NCBI GenBank assembly: GCA_038093975.1
Contig: JBBPTG010000016.1
Span: forward strand, 186,001 to 250,000
Direction: 5' to 3'
DNA length: 64,000 bases
Source of the DNA: Chalciporus piperatus
Lineage: Eukaryota; Basidiomycota; Agaricomycetes; Boletales; Boletaceae
A program made the position numbers and the translations under genes. This document shows positions 1 through 11,696 of the stretch, in pieces (the stretch's first letter is position 1; each line of letters opens with the position of its first letter). The notes below the pieces were generated by a model. The model saw only the letters and a program-made list of their open reading frames with translations. It searched no databases and was not told where the DNA came from.

Positions 1-3000
1 TGTTGAGGAAGACATCGTTGACCCAAACACTCGCGGCAAAAGCTGGGAGTGAGACGTCTAAATGAGTGTGCTCTTCTGACTGATGGGGTCTTATGACAAA
101 CCTTCACCGCCGTTGATGGAAAGGTTGACAGACTTGGTATTCTCAGTGGCATGGAAATGACCGCGCCAAAGCACGATATTTTCACAACTGTCCCCTCTTG
201 GTAAGTTGTTGCCTCAGGAAAGGATCAGGGGCTACTCACTACTCATAATCACAACCATAAAGAACACGACCATCCCCATAGTACGGCTTGAAAGGGATGT
301 TAGTCTTCGTATGATTCGCAATCGTCCAGTCGGCATCTGAGTAGTTGGATAGAATTTCTGGAAGGCTGTTCGCATACTTCCATGCAGTCAAGGGAGGGGC
401 GACAATTCCTGATGCCGAGACCGAAGGCGAGATCTGGGCAGAGAATCCACCCTGTAGGGTGAGAGTTTCAGTAGTAGCGACGTCTGCCGCGATAGGTATC
501 CCGTTCCAGGTGACGGCTTTCACAGTGTCCGGGGCAATCACGGTCAACCTGACACTCTCGTAGAGGTCACCCCGAATAGCAAGGGTCGTTCCTGAGATGG
601 TGGCGTTCCGTACGAGGTAAGGCCCGCCGATGAGCACGGAGGTATTAGTGCCGTATTGCCAGTAATTCGCGAAGTCGGCGGATTCGTTCGTAGCGATTTC
701 AGGGGACCAGAATGTGCCGGCGGTAGTGGTGTCGCTGTAGAGAATCAACTGCTCACTTGAGTCCCAGATGGTCACAAGACCATCGATGCCAGCAAGGAAC
801 GCCACCGTAGTGATACCATCAGTTGAACTATATGCGACACTGGCAGACTTTGCCTGCAGACGAGGAGTTCCTGTGAGGGCAAGTGCGATCTCATGCTCCT
901 GGTTGGGATCGCCATATAGGAAAAGGACGTCCCTGGTGCCGATCTTGCCAGCGTAGAGAACCTGAGCTGTCGAATAAAGGACTTTCGAGGATCCAAAGGA
1001 GTAGTCTGTCACGATGACTTTCGACTGTCGACCACCCAGAGTAATCGTCGAGACAACTCTTGGGATCTGGAAGGAACCAGCCGACGTGGTCACACTCAGT
1101 TTGAAATTTGTCGTGGCCCTGCAAATATTTACTCCAATTAGACTACTTTCAAACAAACGAATGGCGGGCTCACGTAGACGTTGAATCGTTTTGTCTTGCG
1201 ATGAAGAACGATGCGTTCGTGTCGGGATTCGCCAATAAGGTGACAAACGCGGATTGATCCGAGACCGAGACAGCGCCACTAGAGCTGTCGCCGATGTGGT
1301 CTGTCTGATAGAATTCTGGAGAGCTGCGCAAGAAAAGCCCTTCACGCTTGAGCTCAGGGTACTTGAAGGTCAACTCTCGATTCTCGGCAATGGCACTTCC
1401 ATAGTCATATGACGCTGAGAAGTTTGTTAAACCCAAGGAAAGGGGATGTTGAAGCAAACTTACTATACACTCGGGGGAAGGGAAGTCCACCCCATGAGGT
1501 ACCCCTACGAGGGGATGTGAGCACTAGTGTTGAAAGATAAGACATGGACGATATACCCATAGAGCATGTAATAGTTGATGAGCTTTGCATTTGCAGCCCA
1601 AAGATTAAGATTGAAGACGTTCTCAAAGTCGGCTCCTGTAAGCACGCGACATTGGTCATAGCCTGAAGTACTACGTCAATGCCCTCATCCCCGCAATTGA
1701 CGAAAGACCAAACCTGGTGCGGTAGGACCCCATGCGTCGAAAGCACCACCCTGGAACTAAATCACGGTCACCATGCGCTCCGAGGACAGAAAGGGTGTAT
1801 GACGAACTTCGGGGACATAAAAAGGTCCACTTGGGTTAGCACCTGGCAATAATGTGAATAAACCCAGAATGAGGGGAGAGAAGCAACACACTCTCATGAT
1901 AGCTATGGTAATTCGTGACCACCGGACTCCATACTGTAGGATTGGAACAGTCAAACCCTTGCGGGTAAGAATCAAGACTACCGATAAAAGCGAGGGATTA
2001 GTCGTTACTCCTACGGGGAAGGCGCAAAAATTACCCATAAATATCTACGGCGCCCTGTTGGGTATAGATCAGATGAGATAAGACAGAGATCGAAGTTGCC
2101 CACAGTTCCGTTTATCCAATTTCTTTTTTGCCTAGCATCGTTTGCTGACAGGGGTACCACAATACTAGAATTGTAGAAGACATTCTCAAGCTCCGAAAAG
2201 TATTCTGCATGCGTAATTGTAGATTGAGACCATTCATTATCTATGGAGGTCAGCGGTCAGATGGAGCAACTCTGCCAGAAACATGGTACAAACCAATCTG
2301 GACGGCTAAGAACCCACGTTAGACGTGTTTTAAATACAAAATAACGAAACCATCTTACCAATTATTGGTCCTCCTTGAGTAATTTGGTATGGCGCAGTTT
2401 CCTTGATGACCCCCTGGATATAATCTTGCCATGCAGCACTCCAGTCGGTTGCGTTTGTTCTTAGCTCTCCAGCCACTTGTGAAGTTATCCAATGGGCAAT
2501 TCCTCCCGCAGTTGTTTCAGCATTGATGTAAGGACCTGAAGAAGTGATGCCTCAAGAGTACGCTCGCACCCGAAACGAAATAGTACTTACCAGGTCGAAA
2601 GACGATCCATAGGCCGGTCTGCTTCGCAGCTTCAAAGAGTGGCTCCAGAGCACGGTAGTCGTTGAAATCAATGACCCCCGGCGCGGGATTGATCAGAGCC
2701 ATGTGACTGTAAACACTGATCGCGTTGAATCCTGCGGCCTTGATCTTCTGAAGAATATCAAGCCATAATCCAGGCACTGGCAAGCGGAAAGTGTGAAACT
2801 CTCCGGAACTGAGTCGAGTCAATATAATACGTGGATATCGGGTTTAGAATGCACGTACTGAAGGAAAATGCGTTGTCCCTTTAATACCAGACTGTACTTG
2901 TCCCAAAGAACGTCAGTCGTACGCCCATTTCCAGTGAAGTTCGGGGCTGCAACTTCGATTCGTTCTTCTGTAACTTGCGTTTCGAAGATGTCTGTTGAAC

Positions 3001-3223
3001 CGGTGGGGGATGCGAACCACACCTTCAAAGAGGGCTTGACAGGTGAGACAAGAATACATAGGACCGACAGAGCCGCGACAAGTATCCAAGATGGTCTACC
3101 CCGAGTCTTCTTCTTGGTGGTACTGGTAACACCCCCAAGAGGCAGCACGTTCTCTTCCGCTTTCGAAAGGGGTGTCTTCTTCGTCATCTCATCCCGGCCT
3201 GTATCGACGTTCATACTCGTCAT
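1..3223 (-). CDS. GH35 beta-galactosidase, partial (3' end outside window)
   Basis: Glycoside hydrolase family 35 enzyme that removes terminal beta-galactose from oligosaccharides or cell-wall polymers. The first in-frame ATG is at 3223. The N-terminus has a basic stretch (KKKTRGR) followed by one hydrophobic segment (WILVAALSVLCILV, about residues 46-60) and no obvious cleavable signal, so a type II membrane anchor is likely. The catalytic barrel can be read across small introns: GEFHTFRLP, AAGFNAISVY, RPGPYINAE, then GPIIAVQIDNEW, which holds the acid/base Glu, and FYVPEFQGGAFDAWGP, which holds the nucleophile Glu. The region 1345-239 matches the fungal beta-galactosidase domains 2-3 downstream of the barrel. 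The C-terminal jelly-roll domains lie beyond the left edge. At least two exons are extremely short (12 and 20 nt). No frame break was seen. Family assignment is firm; the membrane anchoring is inferred. Confidence 0.9.
2035..2054 (-). other. 20-nt micro-exon of the GH35 gene
   Basis: This exon lies between an upstream exon ending ...NWINGT and a downstream exon starting LDSYPQGFDCSNPT. It supplies GAVDIYG, giving the conserved order NGT-GAVDIYG-LDSYPQGFD. The flanking sequences have GT donors and AG acceptors in compatible phases. Confidence 0.8.
2294..2305 (-). other. 12-nt micro-exon of the GH35 gene
   Basis: The exon CCGTCCAGATTG is flanked by two 53-nt introns (2306-2358 and 2241-2293), each with GT and AG ends. 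Only its inclusion joins GGACCAATAATTG upstream to ATAATGAATGG downstream as GPIIAVQIDNEW, the conserved acid/base motif region of GH35. Confidence 0.8.
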
Positions 3224-3617
3224 AAACGGGATTATAGTGTGGTTATCCACGGGGCGTTCCGGGCCCGTGCCAGTGACGCGTACGAGAACTTATAGAGAGA
3301 AATCTGGAGCAGAAACCTGTAGACGGTCCGTCAGGCCTTCAGGAAGTAGCGTTCATGCCTGAGGTCGCCAGCAGTTCGGGAACCCACCACTCACGTTATG
3401 ACTGTGTGAAAATCCGCTTAAGGGGCGAGTTGTGGGGAAGCTGAGCAGATCCAAGTAACTTCAGCAAGTCAGCTGAACCTTGGGGAAAGTGTCCTCGAGC
3501 GGACAAATTACATGACCGACATCCGCGGCGAATTCTGCTCATGGTTCTTCGCTCGCGACCGTGACGAAGTTAATCAACGACTACGTATACGAGTCGAAGC
3601 AGACCCAGATACACTAG

Positions 3618-5928
3618 CTAACAACACCATGTAGTAATACAGAATGTTTTCCTTGAGACCCGATCTACTCCCCTTGACCTGGAGGTGAAAGCACAACAGA
3701 GAAAAAGAAACAAAAAGGAGCGTGGATTGGATGATAGTGACACAACAAACAAGCGCATTGATGAAAGCGAATTTGGAAATCTGACGGGATTCTGTACAGA
3801 GGTGATTTTCACCACCCGATGGCATAGACAGGTTTCTGGGGAAGCAATAAGACAATGCGATTCAAAATTATGAGGTCTACGAACCACAGAGTCTTGACTG
3901 CGGGTCTGGGCAGCCTGTGGTTGTAGCTGTGAATCAGAAGCACAAAATGCTCTCGACCTTTCACGAACCTCTTGGTCATTGTGATAATGTACCGTCTCGA
4001 CTGGTGCGTCTGAGATGGTTTCCACCATCATTTGCAACGGAAGGTTGAGTGAGCGATTGTGATCTGTGACCATTTGGAATGTTGTTTGTATCTGCTCGCG
4101 GTCAGTACCCCGCCCACGGATGCTTTTGCGCGTGTTGAGCCTGTACATTATGAGAAACGCATATTTCACGATACGGGAAATAGCTGGAACGTACGTTGCA
4201 ATGAATGATATAGCGTATACTGGAGGGAAGGTCAGTCACCGTTTGTCGGAGTGAGTGGTAATCTCCTTACATTTGCTCAAAATGAAGTAGCAACCCACGA
4301 AAATGAAATTCTTCGGTAAAAGGTCGAACTATTGACAAGGCTCGCGTGAGGGATGCACAGCGAGTCATAGTGAACACATACAATGACCACCGTAGTGAAG
4401 CTCATCGCACTATGACATGATTGTCAACTAGGTGTCAGAGCTCGCCAAGTCAGAAGACTACCTTGTCAAAACACCGGTATTAACGGCGTATATGGTTAAT
4501 GTTCTAATGATGGAGTCGGTCCTTCGATTGCGGTATTAGAAACCAAAAAAAATGCACATGGCAGACAAAGAAAACGTACTTTTCGTAGCTCACCCGCATG
4601 CCTTGCAGGTAGTAACACAAAGAGGCGGCAACAGAAATATCATTGAGGACACCAAGGCCCAGTGAGACACTTCCTAAAACCTGAAAAAAGTGCACCCATG
4701 AGGAGGGGCTTGAGCGGAGATCAATGAAAACAAACGAACCCGAAGATTCGCAAGATCAGGCATCGCATTGAGTTCAAAACTGGGGGCAATATTAACATTC
4801 TCAGCTCAAACGTCACACAGCAAAACGTGAGGGAGATTGGTCACCTTTTCACTGTAAAAGCTACAGGCATGTGAACTTTCACAAATAATGACACCGAGAT
4901 CGACGGAAAACTCACTGGTAGCGAGACCTGCAATACAGGGAAAAGGCAATAGTATTTAGTCGGGCCAGACAGAAACCGAAACCATGACAACAGCCTACGC
5001 ACCAAGTTGTCCAAACGTCAACACCAACTGCCCAACAGAATCAGACATTCGGAAAAATACGCCCCGATGTCAGACTTACAAGAATTCCCGTGAGCCACCA
5101 ATTCCCATAGCTGACTAAAAGAGCAAATTATGAGAGGTCTCATGGCAGAATAGTTGGTTTCTTACACCGCCAGACGCGCATCGAGAAGAGGCTACAGAGA
5201 GCGATGTCAAAGTCAGACGAAGACCAGCGGAATGGTACACTCACATCTTAACAACGGTTCCGGCAAATGCCTAGACAACGAAGGGTTTATATAACTTTAC
5301 ACCGAGAGAACAGCAGTACTCACCCCGACGATCAGTTGGGACTGAGGCATGTCAGGTCAACGACGCTCAAAGTTTAAGATAACCGAAGCATACGCACAGG
5401 TAGAGACCTAGGTTCTTGTCAGAGCGTGGAGAAGGAGATAAAATGATACAACACACCAAACCGGTTTACTAAGGAGCGCAGCTACATTCATGTAGTTTCT
5501 GCATTGCATTAGAGGGCGATCGGTTACAAAAAGGAATAAGAACATACGTTACTGTGTAGAAGTACACGCAATGAGCGACGAGAGCTTGATGCGTTGTCTC
5601 AGTTAGCCTGAGGAATAACTTCGTAAACAGCCCAATGCTATGGTAAAAAGCTCGAACCATATCATCGCGACCTAAGCGTTGTTGAAGATGAGCTTTGGCG
5701 AAACAATGCGTGCTTTTGAAAACTCACAACTGCCTTATATCCAGATTTGTCCGAAGGATAGTTGCGATAATACGAGTACACCTGTATGGTAAACATGCCG
5801 TATAACCTACAAATTGTTAGGAAAGTCTCTCAAGGAATTGTTGACACTCACATCGCGGACACGCTGAAGCCTATGAACATGGCGCCGAGGGTGTTGTCGA
5901 AGTGGATACCTTGGAGCAGGGACGCCAT
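3618..5928 (-). CDS. DUF6534 multi-pass membrane protein
   Basis: Member of a family of predicted seven-helix membrane proteins that is greatly expanded in Agaricomycetes; its function is unknown. The start at 5928 opens MASLLQGIHFDNTLGAMFIG, the usual family beginning, and the next exon reads on as YGMFTIQVYSYYRNYPSD. Further family signatures are HCVYFYTV near 5570, SVSLGLGVLNDISVAASLCY near 4640 and NTRKSIRGRG near 4120, which ends the DUF6534 core. The coding sequence is split into many short exons. The hydrophilic tail after the core is read in an open frame to a stop at 3618, but the family has poorly conserved tails and another intron could move the end, so the 3' limit is uncertain. 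Upstream is a non-coding stretch before the YEATS gene. Confidence 0.8.
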
Positions 5929-7553
5929 CGTTCGATTCTTTGGAAAGAATGAACAAGATATGACAGGGACAAGATGAGGATATACCAAAGGAGGGTGCTT
6001 CGCTGGACAAACAGCGGTCGGCGGTACGATGATGATATAGACTGGAGCTGCAAGCAGCCTTCGAGGGCCGGGAAGAAGACTGACCCGGAGAAGGTTGCGT
6101 TCCTATGCACTCAGGACACTGGGGCGGAGTCTGGCGAAGCGGGGAGAGAGATATGCTGTGTAGCCAGAGCCATCCACTGTTATTTTAACCCATTAAACAA
6201 GCGAGTATGCGCGATGAGCTATATTCTGCTATATTCATGATAACTTCGCGTCAGAAATTAGAACCATATGTGTCGAGATTTGAACGCTTGCCTCACGCGG
6301 GACGCCTTCCTGCGCCTTCCCATGCGAGCCAACAATATAATTCAATGGTGATATGCAATAAGCCTGCGGTTATCTTTGGTGTCCTCGTGGTCACGTCGCC
6401 CAGCCTGGGACGCTGTCACCCCATCTGCGCCGAAATCTCAAATGGAGAATGGAATCGGACTTCGCGGTCCCGACTCTGCCCTGTTGGAGCGATCAATCAG
6501 TGGAGGATTCCTACTCTGTATGGCCTGAAAGTGCCTGGCCTTCAAGAGATGCAACTTGCGTGTGTTCTGAAAGGCTGTTCGTGTGCGTCATGCATCATGC
6601 AAAGCTGAGCAAGTGTACAGCTACCAACCGAGTGCCGATTACACCGGCAAATAGCGGACGTTCCCAGACAGAGGCACAATTGTATACCCGGTGAAATACG
6701 CCTATGGGCTTGATGAGTCTGAATTCGAGCCATAAGTAGTACGATTATTGATTCTGGCATGTCAGGAGGACAGTCCGGAAATTTAATCCACTGGCTATGA
6801 AAACTTGGAGCCCGGAACATGAACGCTCCATTCATGCAAAACATTTCAGGGAAGTGGAATGGACAAGGTCACGCGCTCTGTCAGACGTTTTATCTACTTA
6901 CTAGAATTTTGATCGATAAGTATGATCTTCCGATCTACCAGTAGGTTCAGTCAGGCCCGCGAGTACACGTCACTACAGGTCACTACCTGTTGCTACGGTC
7001 TCGATGGTACCTGAGGCCGGGTGAATCATTGATGCGCACCGACCACTGTTTGACAGTGTTTGCCATGGAGTCCAACGATGGAAGAGACAAAGAGTTTAGA
7101 CTCTTTCAAGGCACATCACAAATTAATAGACCGGCGCCAACCCGGAACGGACTCCACAATAATGGAAGTAAAGGTCTTTCGGAATGGAAACGGGCCAGAC
7201 ATGGTTACATGGAGGTCAATTGAGCGCTAAGCGCAGACGCAATGGGAAGCTTTCATACGCACATGTCAGTTCGGGATTGGCCTGCTCCCTTTAGAGATAC
7301 CCGCGAAAGATCACGCTTTGGTACACCAGAGCTTCTGAGTCCATCACCCGTGATGAACTTTCTTTCACGCACGGTTTGGGATTGGCCTGCTACCTTCAGA
7401 TTCAGAATAAGAATACCGCGAGGCGATAAAGCGATTTACTGTATTCCCATCCCGCGAAGGTGACCCCCTTGTGCCTAGTTTCTTCAAGTCCCGAAGACGG
7501 TTATATCTCCATGATGATTTCCTTTGCGCCAAACGACAATTCCAATCCCCATG
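5929..7553. other. Intergenic, no gene recognised
   Basis: Open frames here are short and none resembles a known family on either strand. A short direct repeat built on GGGATTGGCCTGCT occurs twice, near 7273 and 7378, each followed by diverged purine-rich sequence. The stretch should contain the promoter of the DUF6534 gene and the 3' end of the YEATS gene. Confidence 0.4.
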
Positions 7554-10500
7554 TCACTCTGGCTCTGCCTTCGGGACGATATGCTCCACCGGAGGCTCGA
7601 CGTCATCAGTCCCCACTTCAGCTGCGGTGGTGGCGTTCTTGCCGAAGTCAACTGGCACAGCAACACGAGTCAGGCCCAGCAAAATTGATTCTCTGACTCG
7701 TGGGTTGGAGCTTGCATCAACACCCGAACCACGCCCAGCCCCTGTGCCAGCTTTGGAAATGGCTGGGAGCTCTGATCGAAGCCCACGCAGAATATGCCCG
7801 GGAGTCAGGACGAGCGAAAACTTCTTCGACCTCTTTCCTCGACTGCCTTTTGCGCCAGCCACGGTGGGGGTGGCGCTCGACACAGCAGTTGCGTCGCGTT
7901 TTGCAATTTCGATCGCTGATCGAAGTAGGGTAGAGATAAAAGGTTTCAGTGTCGCCGACAGCAAAGCCGCCGGTGCAAGGCAATGTTCGACTTGTTCCCT
8001 GCTTGGAAGGAGTGCTGGATGTCCTCGAGGTGGTGGTGGGAACGTGGGAAAGGTAGGGAGACCCAGCCTTGCAACGTTTTTGTACACAGCAAGGACGAGG
8101 TCTGGTGGGTTGGGCGTTATCAAGTCGCGTGGTGTATAGCGACAGATCGGCAGCGGGAAATGCAGTGCTCGACTCTGCGCCGTGAGTAACTGAGGTGCGT
8201 GCACTGCTTGGTTGAGCTCATCCTGCCATGACAAAAGTTTGGTCAGGTTAGTGAGAGGGAACATTGCACCATATCGCTGGTCCGCCGCAGAGACAACAGC
8301 ACAGGTCCATCGGACATCGTCTTCGCTCTTAACATCGTATCCAGGATGCAAGCGCTTTTTGATGCCGCATACTGGGCAGACTTCTTCACCCAAAATTGGT
8401 GTCGCTTCCTTTTCTTTGCCCTTTTTCTTCGGCTCCGGTGGAGGTGCTGATGTGGGAGTTGATGGACGAGGGAAGTGTGAGCCGTCCTCAAGAAACATAT
8501 AGACGTCGCCAACCGTCAGTGGTGTTCGTTGAGACGGAGGAAGGGACGCCAGATGGTCGACATAAAGGGAATGCAGCGCGCGAGCACGACCCCACTGTAA
8601 CAACGATTCAACGTCAACGGTTAACGGCAGCTCCAGCTCCAGCTACGCACCTCAACAGCCTTTCGCCTCCCAGGCACCAACGCAAGTAACTGTGTAGGGT
8701 TGGCGACTAACTTGTACGGGACTTGGACAGTTATCCGCGGTTTCACATCTGGGCTTGCCATAAATAGAGAGCAAGTCCGAAGAAAAGAAACGTACCCTTC
8801 GCGGTCATAGGTACCCTCGGCAAGAGAGTCTTCAAGACATACTCGTAGTCTACGATAACACAGGAAGCTCAGTGTCTTTCCTAGCTGGGAAGAATATGGC
8901 GCTCACTCTCTTCCTTAATCGCAGGAGTGCTCCTCTGTTCTGAGTTAGGTTGCGAGGTGTTAGATTGGGAAGAGTCGAATGGAAACCGTCGATCGAGGGA
9001 TGGCAACGGGGGTGGGTTCCCTTTTGGAGCAAGAAGGAGCTGGGTATTACGGTCAAGCTCGACATCGAGCAATTGCTCTAAGCCGGCAACTGACGCGGAG
9101 GACTTGAATTGATCAAGCTATCAAAAGGTGGATCAGCTTTAATTGTTCCAAGCACAAACACACACGAATGAAAAATACCTCAACCCAATGTTCTACCTCC
9201 ATCTTACCGCCGCCGACCCATTCAAAGATGATTTTAGCCATAAAGGGTTCACTAGCGGTACCAACCACTGCGAAAGGCTGCTGTTGAACACTCAAAAAGA
9301 TGGGCGACACCGTCTTTGGTGGCACGACTGTAACGCAAGTGAGGAATGATGCTAACGGGAGGGACTGCGAGCATTGTTTAGGTCGAGGAAAAGAAACTGA
9401 ACAGCATAACCACCAAACTCACATAAGAGGGTGCTGTGATTCCGAGCATCCAACGATACTGATCAGAGGTGCCTAAATGGGCCCGCCGAGCTGTGCCGGA
9501 TGAGCATGATGCAATAATCAAAGTTGTCGTTGATCGCACCTTCTGTGAGGAATAAACTACGGTCCTCAAGACGGATGCGTGCCGTGATGTGGAAGCGTGA
9601 CGATGTGGTCCCAGCGGGAAGAATGGTGGAATCCGAGAATTCATTTACTCCTCCGTCCGCTCCTGCGGGTAAATCAACCACAAGGTCGAGATCTTGCCGC
9701 GCAGTGCTTCGGTGCGGATAACGCATTCGGAAGCTTTTCTTGAGTTGGTTTTCTCCGGAGACAATCCCGTCCGTTTGCGAGCTCTTATCGTCGATGGTGG
9801 TGATGTCGACATGTTGACCTTCATCATGAACGTTGATGCACCGGCGCTTAGGTGCGCGACCGAGGAATTGTGCCAGGGCAGGAGAATCTGCATGAAGGCC
9901 AAGCGTGCGCGATAGGAGGGTACTTGGTGCAGGGATCGGTTGTTCCAAGGAAGTTTCCGGCGCGAGGAATGCTGACGGAAGGCCGGGTTGGACGTCATCG
10001 ACGCCTACCGCTCTTTCAAATAACCTGCGCAACCCAACAACACTACCACCCCAAGATACTTCCACACCTTCTTGCTCGTATGCGTCCCAAGTCTGTTCGT
10101 CCGCAGAAACCGGGATTGCGCAGGCGGTAATGCATGCATCGTGACTTGCCCATTCGACACCGTGGGCTAGTCGTGCATGATTGAGTAGTCCCTGGAGCGT
10201 AGTGAACTGCGTTCGGCCACAAGTCGGACAGGTCAGGATCGCAAGTTGGATGTGGGAGGTGCTGGATGGAAACTTGAGATACAAACATTTCTTCAGCTGC
10301 TGAGACGGTTTGGGGGTCCTGGAAGGACGTGTCTTGGGAGCACGTTGGAGAGCATGTTGATGTGAGACAGATGGAGCAAATGAGCTGGGAGATGGCGGTC
10401 CTTCATCTGGCAATCCAGCATCAAAGATAAAGGCCGAAGGCGCCTCGAAGGCGTCAAAAGCATCAAGAGCAGCATCCTGAAAATCGTCCCCCTCTAAAAG

Positions 10501-10774
10501 CTGTCCTTGCGGTTCTTTGACGTTTGAAAGTGCGTCCAACAACTGGAGAGCCCACTGTATGCGACCTTCGATGGTAGACGCAAGACGCTTGCGGATGGCA
10601 ACCTCCAGGTCGATCTCATTGTGAATGTCGTGAAGCATGTCGGGGCTCAAAGAGTCTGCGGGTCATCTCGGTTCAACCGAAACAGAGAATACTTTGACAA
10701 GACGTACCATCCTCACTTGGTGAATCGAAGTCATCCTCGCCTGAAGTCGGTTGATCTCGTTTTCTTTTGAACAT
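7554..10774 (-). CDS. YEATS-domain chromatin protein
   Basis: Predicted nuclear acyl-lysine reader of a histone-modifying or remodelling complex. The first exon starts at 10774 (MFKRKRDQPTSGEDDFDS, a basic NLS-like start) and splices to SLSPDMLHDIHNEIDLEVAI. About 130-160 residues in is a C2H2-like finger, CPTCGRTQFTTLQGLLNHARLAH. The YEATS part follows across several introns at about 9450-8900: HITARIRLEDRSLF, QYRWMLGITAPSY, then QPPFAVVGTASEPFMAKIIF, which corresponds to the strand before the YEATS acyl-lysine pocket, and VEHWVELD. The C-terminal exon (8603-7554) starts with a conserved-looking helical segment, has a CPVCGIKKRLHPGYD cysteine knuckle, and ends with PGHILRGLRSELPAISKAG, possibly histone-fold-like as in YEATS2. 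The YEATS call rests on motif pattern and is strong; equivalence to human YEATS2 is inference. Confidence 0.75.
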
Positions 10775-11203
10775 TCCAAGGTGTGGAGGGGCTACATGGC
10801 ACGATATTGGAGAATGAGTCATGCGTACCCATCTATCCTAACCACAGTCGTTGTGGTAGGAGAGTACCCTTTGAGGCCTGCCACTGCATTTCGACCCCTC
10901 CTGTAGAGGTGTGTACCCGGATGACCGAACCCTAGGCTAGGATGCATCTACCCAAACAATGTCTCCGTCCAATCCGAGTGCATCGAAACCACTGAATTTC
11001 TAGGACACATGACTGACCGCAAGAACACGCGAAGAACATGTACGCTTTAAGATATCTACCGATCTTACCATGACATTCACCCGGAACCCCTTTGTAAACG
11101 CACCGAGCACTTCTGAGGGTCATACAACTTTCTGGAGTCATTGCTACGCAATAATTTTGCTATACGTTCGGCCCCGTCGGACAGCCTCGTCTGCCTTTTG
11201 CAG
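10775..11203. other. Intergenic, no gene recognised
   Basis: Sequence between the YEATS gene start and the 461-bp dispersed repeat. It contains only short unconvincing frames and presumably holds the YEATS gene promoter. Confidence 0.4.
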
Positions 11204-11664
11204 AATTCCTGGACCCGAAAGTGGTCCAGGTCTCACTTTCAAAATTGTGCGTCCACTGATGGGATGTCGGTCCGGATTACCGTCTTTGTCAGCGACGAAA
11301 CCCCTTTTTCAAAGCTTGTATTCTGTTGCTCCACAGCTCTCCTCTCCCTCCATCGTGTTGACTAGGACTGTTGTTGCCTTCATCTCACTGTTTGCTCCGT
11401 ATCCTGACCGTCAATGAGTTGCCCTTCGTGATTTTGTCTGTGTGATCTGACATAGGTACTACCACTGACTGTGTTCAGCATCATAGTAATTACAGTAATT
11501 ACTTGGATGATTCCAGCCTGCCAGAGACCTGGCGAACAATAAAATGTAAATGTGACAAAATTTAGATGCCCCCCATGGCCCCATTCATTGTTACAGTTGC
11601 AACGAGGGCATGTTGAACTGCGAGTCTGGCGGCGGGTCCAGGGTTGCCCGGAGGGCCGTTGAAT
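11204..11664. repeat. 461-bp dispersed repeat, copy A
   Basis: Nearly identical to 18029-18489 in the opposite orientation and of exactly the same length. The left end reads AATTCCTGGACCCG and continues as a small hairpin (CCTGGACC / GGTCCAGG). Near the right end CGGGTCCAGG mirrors the left CCTGGACCCG, so a short subterminal inverted repeat is present. It encodes no credible protein. It looks like a non-autonomous mobile element. Its right edge is only 33 bp from the stop of aldo/keto reductase 1, so it probably forms part of that gene's 3' region. Confidence 0.85.
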
Positions 11665-11696
11665 GAAAATGACAAACCCAAGTTCAAGCCTGATGT

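Noticed and set aside
7471..8139. 222-codon plus-strand open frame
   Set aside because: Antisense to the last exon of the YEATS gene, whose minus-strand frame is longer and protein-like; an open shadow of GC-rich coding sequence.
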